From Sedimenticola sp. (GTDB taxonomy: Bacteria > Pseudomonadota > Gammaproteobacteria > Chromatiales > Chromatiaceae), in NCBI GenBank assembly GCA_002869585.1, contig PKUO01000065.1:1-52180 (forward strand): 52,180 bases of DNA, given 5' to 3'. The translations under genes and the position numbers were made by a program. A model generated the notes under the pieces. It had not been told where the DNA came from, did no database searches, and saw nothing but the letters and a program-made list of their open reading frames with translations. Of the stretch, positions 1 to 9,767 are shown piece after piece; the first letter of the stretch is position 1, and every line of letters starts with the position of its first letter.

Positions 1-163
1 AATATTCCGGTTGAACGTGAACAGCGATTCCGGGAATGTGAACAGCTATTCCGGAAAATCGGTAAAAGTGTTCACGTTGAAACCGGTATGAGCGTTCACG
101 TTCGACCAGAACAGGTGTTCACGTTGAACCGGAATGGGTGTTCATGATGGGCCGGAATATGCA
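1..163. mobile_element. IS21-family-like terminal repeat region (element end)
   Basis: About seven degenerate copies of a roughly 20-bp motif (GTTCACGTTGAACCGGAAT and variants such as GTGAACAGCGATTCCGG) occur here in both orientations. Multiple terminal repeats of this kind are typical of IS21-family ends. The last copy ends in CA at 162-163, exactly where the neighbouring diguanylate cyclase loses homology to its family. The transposase genes (istA/istB) would lie left of the window. The family assignment comes from repeat style only; no transposase is visible. Confidence 0.6.
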
Positions 164-1842
164 CTCAAGGTCAGTTCGCTGTCCTGCAGGGTGAATGGGC
201 GTTCAAATGCCTGCAGCAGACGCTCGCAGATGGTGAGTGCATGCTCGGTGAAAGTCATAGTCTCGTCACCGCCAGCCGCGCCGTGCAGGGAGGGTTGATT
301 GCAGATCATGACGATGAACTCGTCGCCACCCTGGCGCGCCAGGATGTCAGGCTCGCGGATCAACTCGCGCAGACGGCCGGACACCTGCAGCAACAGTTCA
401 TCACCCAGGGAGTGCCCCAGGGTATCGTTGATCAGGATGAAGTCATCCAGATCCACGAAAAGCACGGCAATGGAATGCCCGTAACGCTTTGCCTGAGCCA
501 CTCCATGAGCCAGTAGTTCCAGCAACAGTGCCCGGTTGGGCAGGCTAGTCAACGGATCGTGGTGCGCCAGGTGGCGGATGCGGGCCTCGTCCCCGCGCCG
601 CTCGGTGATGTCCTCAAACGCCATCACCGCGCCGCTGACCCTGTTCCCGTCGTAGATGGGAGTGGAGATGTAGGAGACGGGAAACAGGCTGCCGTCTTTG
701 CGCACGAAATAGTCCTCGTCGCTAGCGTAGGCCATGCCGGTGCCCAGGACCTGCAGCAGGGGACACTCCTCTTTCGGATAGAGGTCGCCATCTTCATGGG
801 TATGGTGGATGGCATTGTGCACCGACCGACCGACCAACTCCTCCTCCTTCCAGCCGAGGATCCGTTCCCCCGCAGGGTTGAGAAAGACCAGCTTGCCCTC
901 GTGGTCCACGCCATAGAGCCCCTCGCCCAGGGAGGAGATCACCTCACGGGTGTAGTTGTGGGCACCGATCAGCTTTGCCTGACTCTGTTCTCTCTCATTC
1001 GCGACTCGGGAACCACGCCTGGCGATCAGTGTTATTACGCCCATCCCGAGTAGCCAGAAGAGGCCATAGCTCAGAACCATGGTGAGCTCATGCTCAGCGG
1101 TGTGCGTTTGGAATTGTGACAGAGGCAGGGACACCGACAGACCACCGCGCACATCACCTTCCCTGTAGCCCTGGGATTCGTGGCACTTGAGGCAGGGTCG
1201 GCTCACCATCATGGGTCGCATCAGACGCAGGGTCTGGTCTTCGCCTTCACCCACCACCTCTGTGACTACTTCTGCACCTTTTTCGAACATCAGCAGAGCC
1301 TTGCGCTCCCAGGGGTCAGGGGTATTGTCTGGATCAAGGGGCATCAGGCTGGTCAGGTGTGCCGCGCTGCCGTAGAGTTCTGCGAAATCCTCGTTGATCT
1401 GGCGCATCATGTAGGCCGGGTTCATCAGGGTGAGGCGACGGCCGGAAGGTGTCAGGATCTCTCTTTCCGGGATGTTCGTCAGGTATTCGTTGGGGGGGGT
1501 CTCCTCAGTTACCGGCACATAAACCCCGCCATGCTTGGCGCCCCAGAAGCGAAATGCCTGGTCCTTGCGGAAATAGGCCTCGGCCACCTGCCTCGCCATC
1601 TCCAGGGCGCCCCCCCGATGCTGATGGATATTCAGGTAGGCGGTCAAGCCGACCACCAGGCTCCAGAGTATCCCTGCGATGGCGGCGTACAGGTTGATTC
1701 TGGATCTCAAGTGCTTGCCCGGCATCACTGGGGGATCCAGCAGCCCCAGTCCTGTGTCAATCGAACTGTGACGGGAGTCGATCTGGTTTTCTTGTGAGAT
1801 TTTCTGCATTTGTTCCATCCCGTGACCAGTCGGTTGAGGCAC
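142..1842 (-). pseudogene. Heme-c sensor (DUF3365) PAS diguanylate cyclase, C-terminus lost to IS insertion
   Basis: The product is a membrane sensor predicted to make cyclic di-GMP. A transmembrane segment lies near residues 49-72. It is followed by a periplasmic DUF3365 (Tll0287-like) heme-binding domain with a CLKCH heme-c motif at 217-221, a second membrane segment near 255-275, a PAS domain at about 300-415, and a GGDEF domain from about 425. The GGDEF motif (505-509) and an RxxD product-inhibition site (496-499) are intact. After L-T-L-S-A (about residue 561) the frame runs into the IS terminus and stops, so the last third of the GGDEF domain is missing and the 566-aa product is probably inactive as a cyclase. 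The N-terminal start is uncertain; the first Met precedes a long polar leader. A redox or ligand-sensing role for the heme domain is family inference. Confidence 0.75.
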
Positions 1843-1994
1843 TGATTTCTGTCTACCTGTGCGCCATTTGCCAACTCCCTGGCCATGGGAACCTGTCTGG
1901 CATTTAATACACTACTGCAAATCGAATACACCCATAATATCGATTTAATCGTTTTGTAGAGCGAGAGCATAAAACCTTTAGAGGGAAATTGGAA

Positions 1995-2026
1995 TGTTTT
2001 GTGTTCCAACTGTTTTGTGTTCCAAC
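1995..2026. repeat. Perfect 16-bp tandem duplication between two signalling genes
   Basis: The unit TGTTTTGTGTTCCAAC occurs twice back to back at 1995-2010 and 2011-2026, inside the 213-bp gap between the hybrid kinase and the truncated cyclase. The first unit, with its upstream flank, also forms an inverted repeat (TTGGAA at 1989-1994 with TTCCAA at 2004-2009). It lies upstream of the minus-strand cyclase gene, so a regulator-binding role is possible but unproven. Confidence 0.5.
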
Positions 2027-2055
2027 GAGGCGTTCTGAGGGACGCAAGACAAGTA

Positions 2056-5000
2056 TCAGAGCTTGCATGAACCATTCAGAAGGCTTTTGATGGTGTCGAG
2101 CAGTTGCATCCTGTCGAGGGGCTTGCGCAGAAACTGATTGATGCCGAATTGCGCCGCATTTTCCTCGTTGACATGGTCGCTGTAGCCGGTGCAGAGGATG
2201 GTGGGGGTCTTTATGCCAAGCCGGCGTACCTCACGGATCAGCTCCACACCCGTCAGCTCTGGCATGGTCTGATCCAACAGCAGTAGATCGTTGGCCCCCG
2301 GATTCTTTTTGATCTGCTCCAGGGCCAGGCTAGCACTACTCTCCCCCTGTGCATCCAGACCCTCCTGTTCAAGCAAGGCACAGATAGCCCGAAGCACAGA
2401 TAGATCGTCATCCACCACCAGCACCCGGCCATTCAGTTTTTCCGTTGCATGGGTTACATGCGTTGCATCCTGCCCATTGTCAGCACTCTGGTTCTCTGCC
2501 GGGGGAAACAGCAGCCTCATGTTGGTACCGCCGCCCTTGGCAGGTTCCACCAGCACATGGGCATGGTGCTGCAGCAGGATGCCGTGCACCACCGCCAAAC
2601 CTATGCCGGAGCCTCTACCCACCTCCTTGGTAGTGAAGAAGGGATCGAAGATACGGTCGGCAATCTCCGGTGCAATGCCGGGGCCGTTGTCGCTCACCGA
2701 CAGCTCCACCCAGTCTCCCGACACCCTGTCGCGACTGAGGCTGCAGGTGCCCTGGACATTACGGGACAGGCCGAGGCGAATAGTCAGAATGCCCTTGCCC
2801 TGCATGGCGTCACGCGCATTGATGCAGAGGTTCATCAGCGCCTGGTGTATCTGCACCGGATCCCCCATGATCGGGGGTGTTTCGGTATCCAGCTGCTCCA
2901 GGATCTGGATGCTGGAGGGCAGGGTGGAGCCGAGCAGTCTGTGGATCTCACGGACCAGGTGGTGCAGCCTGAGTTGCTGCGGCCGGGTGTTATTGGCGCG
3001 GCCGAATCTCAACATCTGCTCCACCAGATCCTTGCCCCGGCGCCCTGCGGTCTGGATTTCCCGGAGATAACTCCCGAGTTTTTCCGCATTGCCCCCCTCC
3101 AGGCGCACAAGCGAAAGGTCGGTAAACCCGAGGACAGAAGCAAGAATATTGTTGAAATCGTGGGCGATACCGCCGGTGAGTTGACCCAGGGCCTCCATCT
3201 TGTGGGCCCGCTGAAGCCGCTGTTGAGTCTCGCGCTGCTCGCTCACGTCCCTGGCGATGGTACAGTTGAACTCCTTGTCCCCGAAGACGATATGATTGGC
3301 GGTGATCTCCACTGGGAATTCACTGCCGTCCTTGCGTTGGTGCAGTGACTCCAGGCGCACCGTACCCTCTTGCTTGATGCGCCCCCACATCTTGAGACAC
3401 ATCTCGTGAGTGAAGTTGGGATCGATATCGGTTACCCCCTTGAGTAGCAGTTCTTCATGGCTGTAGCCGAGGGAGCGACAGGCGGCCTCGTTGACGTAGA
3501 CGAATTGCGCTTCCGGAGTGAGCCAGAATATCGCGTCACCTGCCCGGTCCAGGGTGAAGCGGGCCAGCTCCAGATCCTGACGGTTCTGCGTCTGTTCCGT
3601 GACATCCATGGCCATGCCGCCGATCAGGGAAGGACCCCCTTCCTGGGGGATGGCGAACTTTCGCGTGTGGTAGATATGCTCGGTGCCGTCGCGCTCAGGC
3701 ACCTTCTCCACCGCCGCGTGTTGGCCCAGTTCCAGGACGCGGCAATCATCCTCGTGCATGGCCTGCCCGATCTCCCCCGGAAACAGCTCCCGGGTGGTCT
3801 TGCCGATCCACTCCCGGGCGCCGAAGTGCCGGTCCAGGTAGCTGTTCACATAGAGGGTGCGACCCTCAGCGTCCTTGATGAAGACGGCACCGGGAAGATA
3901 ATCCATAAACAGGGAGAAACGCTCCTCGCTCTCACGCAGAGCCTGTATCGCCTGTTTCTGCTCGTTGATGTCCTGAACCATGCCGATGGCATATATGGGC
4001 TTGCCCTCTTTATCCTGAACCCAGGTGCTGGAGACCAGACCCCAGACGATGCTGCCATCCTTATGCAGGTAGCGCTTCTGCAACTGATAGTTTTGGATTT
4101 GACCAGAGGCAGCCTGCTGGAACTTGTACTGGTTCTCCTGCCAGTCATCTGGATGGGTAATGTCCCGGACGCTCTTCTCCAGCAATTCGGCCTCACTGTA
4201 GCCGAGTAGTCGGCAGAAGGCCGGGTTGACTGCCAAGTAGCGGCCCGAAGGATCAGCAGTCGCCATGCCGGCCGCGGAGTGGGTAAAGATACTACGGAAG
4301 CGTTCTTCACTGTCCCGCAGAGCCCTTTCAGTACGCCGACGCTCAGTGATATCGGTGATCACCGAGATGATGCTGGTAACCTCGCCCTCCTCGTTGCGCC
4401 GGTAGTCCCAGTCGATCTGTATCTCCATGGCGCTGCAGTCCCTGCGCTGGGCATCGGCGTAGATGGTTTCCTGTGACGGCGTCTCTTCGAACTGGCGGGT
4501 ACGTATGATCCGGTGTATCGTGCGCTGTTCCTCGTCTGGCATCAGCTCCCAGATGGTTCGTCCGATCAGCGTCCGGGGCTTATAGCCGAAGAGATGGTGG
4601 TAGGCGGGGTTGGCGTAGAGGATACGCCCCTCCCGGTCGGTCTCCTCGATGCCGTAGGGAACAGTCTCCATCAGGGTGGTGAGCCACTGCTCGCGCGCTC
4701 TGAGAGACTGTTCCAGGCGGAGCCGGTCGGAGATATCACGGAGTGTGCCGAGCAGCTTGTCATGCCCCCCTACATTGACGCGAACCACGTCGAGTTCTAT
4801 GGGCAGCCGGGTTCCATTCTTGCACAGGATATGGCGGTGTTTGACGTGAACGACAGGCAGTTGCTTCTCCTGCATGCGTTTGAGGACCCGCAGGGTATCC
4901 TCCCGCTCCGCGGAGAGTTCGGGAATCCGCATAGCGCGCAACTCCTCCAGGGAGTAGCCGAACAGCGATTCTGCGGCGGGGTTGCAGTCCTCAATACAGA

Positions 5001-5847
5001 GGCTTTGCGGGTCGTGGAGGAGCAGGGCGTCGCGGCTGTTCTGGAACAGGCTCCGGTATCGCTCCTCTGAGCGGCGCATTGCCTCCTCCGCCGCTCTCTG
5101 GCGGGTGATGTCGATGAGGATGCAGTGGGTGTGGTGGAAATGCCCCTCCTCATCGTAAACGGCACGGCCGTTGAGCGAGACGGTTATCGGCCGGCCATCG
5201 GCGTGGCGAAACACGAAAACCAGGTTGTGGATTTCGCCGACCCGCTTGAAGCGTTGGAAACCGCGAACGAAGGCGCGGGCATCGGGTTCGATCAGGTGCT
5301 GGAACAGTGTCTGACCCAGCACATCCTCCTCGCTGTAGCCGAAGGTCTCAAGCCAGGCCCGGTTGACATGCCGGACACGCCCATCTGCGTCCAGGGAGTG
5401 GTAGGGGATGGGGGCCTGTTCGTAGAGATTGCGATAGTGCCGCTCCTCCTCTGCCAGTTTCATCTCTGCCAGGTGGCGCGGGGTGATGTCACGTGCCAAC
5501 AGCAGATAGCCGATCAGGCGTTGATCATCCCAGAGTCCCGAGATGCGCATCCCGAGGTAGCGCATGCCGTTCTCACGGGGCTGCTCGATACAGTACTCGA
5601 AGGCCCTGCCCTGCGTGATATCCTGCGCCGCCGCATCGAAGCGCTCCGCGTCGATCTGGTTGCCGATGTGCAGGTCGCGGATCGAGCGCCCGAGGACATC
5701 ACCGGTTGCGCAGTGGAAGAGCTCGCTGGCGGTCGGGTTGAGATGAACGAGGCGAAACTGCGTGTCGATCACCGCAATGGCGGTGTCTGTCGTGGCGTCG
5801 AGCAGATGTGCCAGTAACAGGTCGGAATTTATGGTGGCGTTTGTCAT
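2056..5847 (-). CDS. Soluble hybrid histidine kinase with about seven PAS domains and a C-terminal receiver
   Basis: This is a 1263-aa cytoplasmic hybrid sensor kinase with no membrane segment. Around seven consecutive PAS/PAC repeats fill residues 1-885, recognisable by repeated endings such as GTLRDISDR, ISVITDITERR and IGMVQDINEQK. They are followed by a HisKA box (GGIAHDFNNIL, His near 894), an HATPase_c domain (DNGPGI near 1053, GRGSGIGLAV near 1082) and a receiver domain (VVDDD near 1141, phospho-acceptor Asp in LLLLDQTMPE near 1190). The HDFNN-type H-box resembles kinases in which the attached receiver takes the phosphate. It lies upstream in the same orientation as the truncated cyclase and downstream of the GGDEF-EAL gene, with a 97-bp gap, so it may signal within this c-di-GMP cluster. 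The ligand is unknown; so many PAS domains suggest integration of several redox or energy cues. Confidence 0.9.
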   Translation of the reverse strand: MTNATINSDLLLAHLLDATTDTAIAVIDTQFRLVHLNPTASELFHCATGDVLGRSIRDLHIGNQIDAERFDAAAQDITQGRAFEYCIEQPRENGMRYLGMRISGLWDDQRLIGYLLLARDITPRHLAEMKLAEEERHYRNLYEQAPIPYHSLDADGRVRHVNRAWLETFGYSEEDVLGQTLFQHLIEPDARAFVRGFQRFKRVGEIHNLVFVFRHADGRPITVSLNGRAVYDEEGHFHHTHCILIDITRQRAAEEAMRRSEERYRSLFQNSRDALLLHDPQSLCIEDCNPAAESLFGYSLEELRAMRIPELSAEREDTLRVLKRMQEKQLPVVHVKHRHILCKNGTRLPIELDVVRVNVGGHDKLLGTLRDISDRLRLEQSLRAREQWLTTLMETVPYGIEETDREGRILYANPAYHHLFGYKPRTLIGRTIWELMPDEEQRTIHRIIRTRQFEETPSQETIYADAQRRDCSAMEIQIDWDYRRNEEGEVTSIISVITDITERRRTERALRDSEERFRSIFTHSAAGMATADPSGRYLAVNPAFCRLLGYSEAELLEKSVRDITHPDDWQENQYKFQQAASGQIQNYQLQKRYLHKDGSIVWGLVSSTWVQDKEGKPIYAIGMVQDINEQKQAIQALRESEERFSLFMDYLPGAVFIKDAEGRTLYVNSYLDRHFGAREWIGKTTRELFPGEIGQAMHEDDCRVLELGQHAAVEKVPERDGTEHIYHTRKFAIPQEGGPSLIGGMAMDVTEQTQNRQDLELARFTLDRAGDAIFWLTPEAQFVYVNEAACRSLGYSHEELLLKGVTDIDPNFTHEMCLKMWGRIKQEGTVRLESLHQRKDGSEFPVEITANHIVFGDKEFNCTIARDVSEQRETQQRLQRAHKMEALGQLTGGIAHDFNNILASVLGFTDLSLVRLEGGNAEKLGSYLREIQTAGRRGKDLVEQMLRFGRANNTRPQQLRLHHLVREIHRLLGSTLPSSIQILEQLDTETPPIMGDPVQIHQALMNLCINARDAMQGKGILTIRLGLSRNVQGTCSLSRDRVSGDWVELSVSDNGPGIAPEIADRIFDPFFTTKEVGRGSGIGLAVVHGILLQHHAHVLVEPAKGGGTNMRLLFPPAENQSADNGQDATHVTHATEKLNGRVLVVDDDLSVLRAICALLEQEGLDAQGESSASLALEQIKKNPGANDLLLLDQTMPELTGVELIREVRRLGIKTPTILCTGYSDHVNEENAAQFGINQFLRKPLDRMQLLDTIKSLLNGSCKL

Positions 5848-5944
5848 TGGTGTCTCAACCAGCCGCTAGTAGCCGTTCCTGTACTCATGCCCCTTCTGCG
5901 TGCGTCCGGTCCCTGGCGTTCACCCGGAATGACAAGTGGTGGCT

Positions 5945-8479
5945 TCATGCCTGGCCCTGCCTGGTGAGCAGTTGTTCGAGTTCGCTCGGGGGCATGGCCT
6001 TGGCAAAGAGCCAGCCCTGTCCTTGGTGGCAGCCCTGCTGACACAAAAATGTTCTTTGTGCATCGTTCTCCACCCCTTCGGCGATGACCTCCAGTCCGAG
6101 CCCCTTGCCCAGGGCAATAATGGCCTGGGAAACTGCCCGACCCTTTGTGTCCTCCGGTAACCGCCTGACAAAAGCCTGATCGACCTTCAACTGGTCGACG
6201 GGGATATTCTGCAGGTGACTGAGGGAGGAGTAACCGGTGCCAAAGTCATCTACTGCGATATGCACGCCGAGGGATTTCAGCTCGCGCAGGACTTCCAGAG
6301 TCTGGGAGGTTTTCTGCATGATGGTGCTTTCGGTGATCTCCAGGGTCAGGGCGGAGGGTTCGAGGCCGCTATCCTGCAGCGCCTGGCGTACCACGTCGAC
6401 CAGCCCCCCGCGGCGGATCTGAACGAAAGAGACATTGACCGATATACGTCCTCTGAGTATTCCCCGCTCGAGCCATGTGGCGGCCTGCCGGCATGCTCGA
6501 TACAAGGCCCACTCTCCGAGGGGCACGATCAGGCCGGAGAGTTCTGCTACGGGGATGAATTCGTCAGGTGGAATCCGCGCACCCTCAGAGGTAGTCCAGC
6601 GTGCGAGCGCCTCTATACCGCACAGTTCGCCGCTTGCGAGATCGAACTGCGGTTGGTAGTGGAGATCCAGTTTCTGGTTCCTGAGGGCATGGCGTAGGGC
6701 CATCTCCAGGTTCATGCGCCGTTCGGACTCCGCGCTCATCTCCCGGTCGTAGAAGGCGTATTCGTTCAGTCCCCGCTCCTTTGCGTTGTACATGGCGATA
6801 TCGGCGTGGCGTATCAGTTCGCTGTCGCAGATACTATCCTGGGGGTAGAGACTGATACCTATGCTAACGGAGAGGATCAACTCCTGGTTGCCCACGTAAA
6901 TCGGCCTGGCGAGTCCAGTCACGATCTTCTGGGCAATCACCTCGATCTCCCGCTGGTTGTTTAGGGTGCTAATGAGGACGACGAATTCGTCCCCGCCGAG
7001 GCGGGCCACCGTGTCCTCTTCGCGCACCAGGCTTCGCAGACGTTGCGCCATCTCCAGCAGCAATGCATCTCCGACGATGTGGCCCAGGTTGTCGTTGACG
7101 TCCTTGAACCGGTCGAGATCCAGGAACAGTAGGCCGACAGAGTGGCCGCTCCGACGTGCAGCGCGTACCGCGATCTTCAGTCGGTCGCTGAGCAGCAGCC
7201 GGTTGGGCAGTCCGGTAAGTGGATCGTGCTGAGCAAGATGTTCGATCTGCTCCTGGCTGCGCTTGATCGGGGTAATGTCGGAGAAGATGGCCACGTAGTT
7301 GGTCAGGGTGCCGGCTGGGTCCCTGACGCTGTTGATGGTGAGCCAGGCGGGAAAGGTGTCGCCGCTGCGGGTGCGGTTGATGATCTCTCCCTGCCATTTA
7401 CCCTCCCGCTCGAGGGCCTGCCACATTGCAGTGTAGAAGTCCGGGTCCTGTCGGCCCGACCTGAGCACCCTGGGGGTCTGCCCGATCAGTTCCGATTCCT
7501 GGTAGCCAGTGATTTCGCCGAAGGCCCGGTTTGTCGTGAGGATACGCCCTTCGGGATCGGTAACCATTACCGCCTCCTGAGTGTTGTCGATGATGCTGGC
7601 CGCCAAGCGCATCTGCTCTTCCGTGTGCCGGCGTCCGCTGATGTCCCGGAAGGTGACCACCAGCTCTTCGATCTCGCTGCTCTCACGAAGGGGAGCGCAG
7701 GAGTACTCCACAGGGATGCCGTAGCCGTCGCGATGGAAGAACATATCCTCTCCGCTGGCGGTCAGTCCAGCCTCCAGCGTACGCATGATCGAGCATTCGT
7801 TCCTCGGGTATGCTGTGCCATCCGGCCGGGTGTGGTGCACCAATTCATGATGGTTCTGCCCCATCAGCTCTGTGTCTTTGTAGCCCAGCATATGGCAGGA
7901 GGCGTTATTTACGAAGGTGACACGACCCAGCCGGTCAAGCCCAAAAAGCCCCACCGTGGTAGTTTCAAGGATGGCAGAGTAGCGCTGGATAAGTTCTGCA
8001 GGTCGTTTGGAGGCATGAGGAGTGATGGTTACGCCCTGTAGGGCTGGGTGGTGCAGCATCTGATCCAGTTGACGTTTGTGTCTTGCCGCGGCAGTGGCGC
8101 GAGCGACCAACTCCGCCGGCGAATAGGGCTTGCGGATAAGGTCCGAGGCCCCCGCCTCCAGGCTCAGTGCCAACTCTTCGCCCTCACCGAAGCCGGTCAC
8201 CATGATCACCGGCAGCAGTCGGCTTCTTTCATTCTCCCGAATCCGTGTGCAGACCTCGTCGCCACTGAGCCCGGGCATCCGCTTATCGAGGAGCACCAGG
8301 TCGAACTGCCCCTGGGTGATGGCCTCCAGGGCTGCGTCCCCGTCTCCGGCCTCCTGCACCCGCCAGTCGGCCGATGTGAGAATCTCGCGTAGCAGCAGGC
8401 GGTGGCTGGGTTCGTCATCCACCAGCAAGGCGCGGTAGGGGGCTGGAGATTCGAGTTTGTGTTGCAGCTGCATGATCAA
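5945..8479 (-). CDS. REC-PAS-PAS-GGDEF-EAL response regulator (c-di-GMP turnover)
   Basis: This 844-aa protein starts with a receiver domain (acidic pair D21-D22, phospho-acceptor D65 in LVLLDKRMPG, conserved K in IRKPYSPAE). Two PAS domains follow at about 155-420, then a GGDEF domain with intact LGGDEF near residue 496 and an EAL domain with GIEALARW near 620. The EAL domain keeps LEITES, DDFGTGYSS and IAEGVE, the metal-binding and catalytic landmarks, so both synthesis and hydrolysis of cyclic di-GMP are chemically possible. The start overlaps the stop of the HTH-REC gene by 4 bp (ATGA), so the two are translationally coupled. The partner kinase may be the hybrid kinase 97 bp downstream. 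Which activity dominates cannot be read from the sequence. Confidence 0.9.
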   Translation of the reverse strand: MIMQLQHKLESPAPYRALLVDDEPSHRLLLREILTSADWRVQEAGDGDAALEAITQGQFDLVLLDKRMPGLSGDEVCTRIRENERSRLLPVIMVTGFGEGEELALSLEAGASDLIRKPYSPAELVARATAAARHKRQLDQMLHHPALQGVTITPHASKRPAELIQRYSAILETTTVGLFGLDRLGRVTFVNNASCHMLGYKDTELMGQNHHELVHHTRPDGTAYPRNECSIMRTLEAGLTASGEDMFFHRDGYGIPVEYSCAPLRESSEIEELVVTFRDISGRRHTEEQMRLAASIIDNTQEAVMVTDPEGRILTTNRAFGEITGYQESELIGQTPRVLRSGRQDPDFYTAMWQALEREGKWQGEIINRTRSGDTFPAWLTINSVRDPAGTLTNYVAIFSDITPIKRSQEQIEHLAQHDPLTGLPNRLLLSDRLKIAVRAARRSGHSVGLLFLDLDRFKDVNDNLGHIVGDALLLEMAQRLRSLVREEDTVARLGGDEFVVLISTLNNQREIEVIAQKIVTGLARPIYVGNQELILSVSIGISLYPQDSICDSELIRHADIAMYNAKERGLNEYAFYDREMSAESERRMNLEMALRHALRNQKLDLHYQPQFDLASGELCGIEALARWTTSEGARIPPDEFIPVAELSGLIVPLGEWALYRACRQAATWLERGILRGRISVNVSFVQIRRGGLVDVVRQALQDSGLEPSALTLEITESTIMQKTSQTLEVLRELKSLGVHIAVDDFGTGYSSLSHLQNIPVDQLKVDQAFVRRLPEDTKGRAVSQAIIALGKGLGLEVIAEGVENDAQRTFLCQQGCHQGQGWLFAKAMPPSELEQLLTRQGQA

Positions 8480-9126
8480 ACCCTACGCTTACCTGGCAAT
8501 TGGCCGAGACTACCCGGTGGTATTCTTTCTCCCTGAATTTCGTGGCTGACGTCAATGTCGAGAGCCTGGTAGAGTTCTTGCCGTTCGAAAGGCTTGGCCA
8601 GACAGCGCTCAGCGCCTGCATCCAAAATACGCTGGACATTTTCCGGGGTGTGGTAACCGGTCATGGCGACTATGCGGATACTTCGGGTGGCCGGATCGTC
8701 CTTCAGCAGCCGGCATACCGAGAAACCGTCCAGGGCGGGCATCATCAGGTCCAGCAGAATGAAATCGGGCTTGAAGGAGCGAACCTTGAGGCCCGCTTCG
8801 AAGCCGTCAGCGGCGGTGGCGACCTCTGTGATCTCATCCCGTGTTTCGAGTAGTTCCCGCAGATAACGCTGGATCTGTGCGTCGTCGTCGACGATCAGCA
8901 CACGGTGTCCACCCCGTTTCGGATAGTGCAGGGTCATGCCCCGTTCACGGGCGAACCTTTCCACCTCACGCTTCAGGAACCGCCGGTGGCCGCCTGCGGT
9001 CTGCTCCGCCCTGAGCCAGCCTTTCTGGGCCCACTGTCGTACCGTCACCGGTGCGACCAGCAGCAATTTGGCGACGTCACCCGGGGTCATATAGGAGATG
9101 TTCTCTTGAAACTGCATATCCGCCAT
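8476..9126 (-). CDS. MerR/excisionase-type HTH fused to a receiver domain
   Basis: This 216-aa protein has a winged helix-turn-helix of the MerR/excisionase type at residues 12-60 (MTPGDVAKLL, VRQWAQKGWL, GGHRRF) and a receiver domain at about 74-200 (VLIVDDD at 77-83, phospho-acceptor D126 in FILLDLMMP, conserved KPF near 182). The order is reversed from classical response regulators, with the DNA-binding domain first. It is the first gene of the unit with the REC-GGDEF-EAL gene (4-bp overlap) and may control that operon or its neighbours. The upstream 140 bp is AT-rich at 9175-9230 and probably holds the promoter. It has no C-terminal output domain besides a short tail. Confidence 0.88.
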   Translation of the reverse strand: MADMQFQENISYMTPGDVAKLLLVAPVTVRQWAQKGWLRAEQTAGGHRRFLKREVERFARERGMTLHYPKRGGHRVLIVDDDAQIQRYLRELLETRDEITEVATAADGFEAGLKVRSFKPDFILLDLMMPALDGFSVCRLLKDDPATRSIRIVAMTGYHTPENVQRILDAGAERCLAKPFERQELYQALDIDVSHEIQGERIPPGSLGQLPGKRRV

Positions 9127-9266
9127 GGCCTATCTTCCTGCTGATGCTTTCAGTTGGCTTGGTCTTCGATCAACGACTATATGAGATCGATACCAGTGTT
9201 TTAATCGAATATAGCGTTTTATCGGCAGCAGGTCGAGAGACTTTAGCCCGACACGTGGATACCAAG

Positions 9267-9758
9267 GTTGTCAGCAGGGCATTGACCGTGGCACTGGCCG
9301 GCCATTCTGCCTGGTAATTCGACCTGACCAGGATGTGTAGCACTGGCTCCAGAAATCGCTCTCTTCCTGGAGCCGTACCTGTTGTTCATAGGTACGCATG
9401 TCTGCAGCACATGGGAGGGCCTTCGACCACCGCGTGATTAAATCCGGAAGTCATCGAAAGCACCGCATGCCACCACACCGGGATATTCACCGTTGCCGGT
9501 GGAACCGTAGGTGCTCTGGGGTGCGGCTACGGTCGCTGTAGGCGGTGTCGGATTGATCAGTGTTGTCGCGGTATTCAGCGGAGTCAATGCGGCTGGTTGG
9601 GCGACTAAAACAACCACCAATTAGCGCGATGAATAGTTCCAGCTCCATGCGTCGCAGAGAAGGCCCAGTGACGGTACCAAACTCCCCACCCTCGGCCGGT
9701 ACCCACCAGTTGTCGATCAGGATAACGAGGAACGGCAGGAAGACGGTACCGGTTCCAG
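9267..9758 (-). pseudogene. Remnant of ICE TraG-like gene (N-terminal part)
   Basis: This stretch is closely similar at DNA level to 41947-42506, the N-terminal half of the intact TraG-like gene on the same strand. Examples are the shared stretches encoding PAALTPLN, PTPPTATVAA and QSTYGSTG, and the non-coding-strand words gtacgcatgtctgcagcac and gttgtcagcagggcattgac. Several deletions and frame breaks remove any long frame. Similarity stops at about 9758, ten bases before the att-like core at 9768. It is a relic of a second ICE copy or of an earlier rearrangement, not an expressed gene. Confidence 0.8.
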
Positions 9759-9767
9759 ACAGCGCCG

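Noticed and set aside
1..163. CRISPR-like array of short repeats at the left edge
   Set aside because: Repeats are degenerate, in both orientations and without unique spacers of constant length; they match IS21-type terminal repeats better.
2449..3348. 299-codon plus-strand frame within the hybrid kinase
   Set aside because: It is antisense to the HisKA/HATPase region, which has clear motifs on the minus strand; no ribosome site and no recognisable domain.
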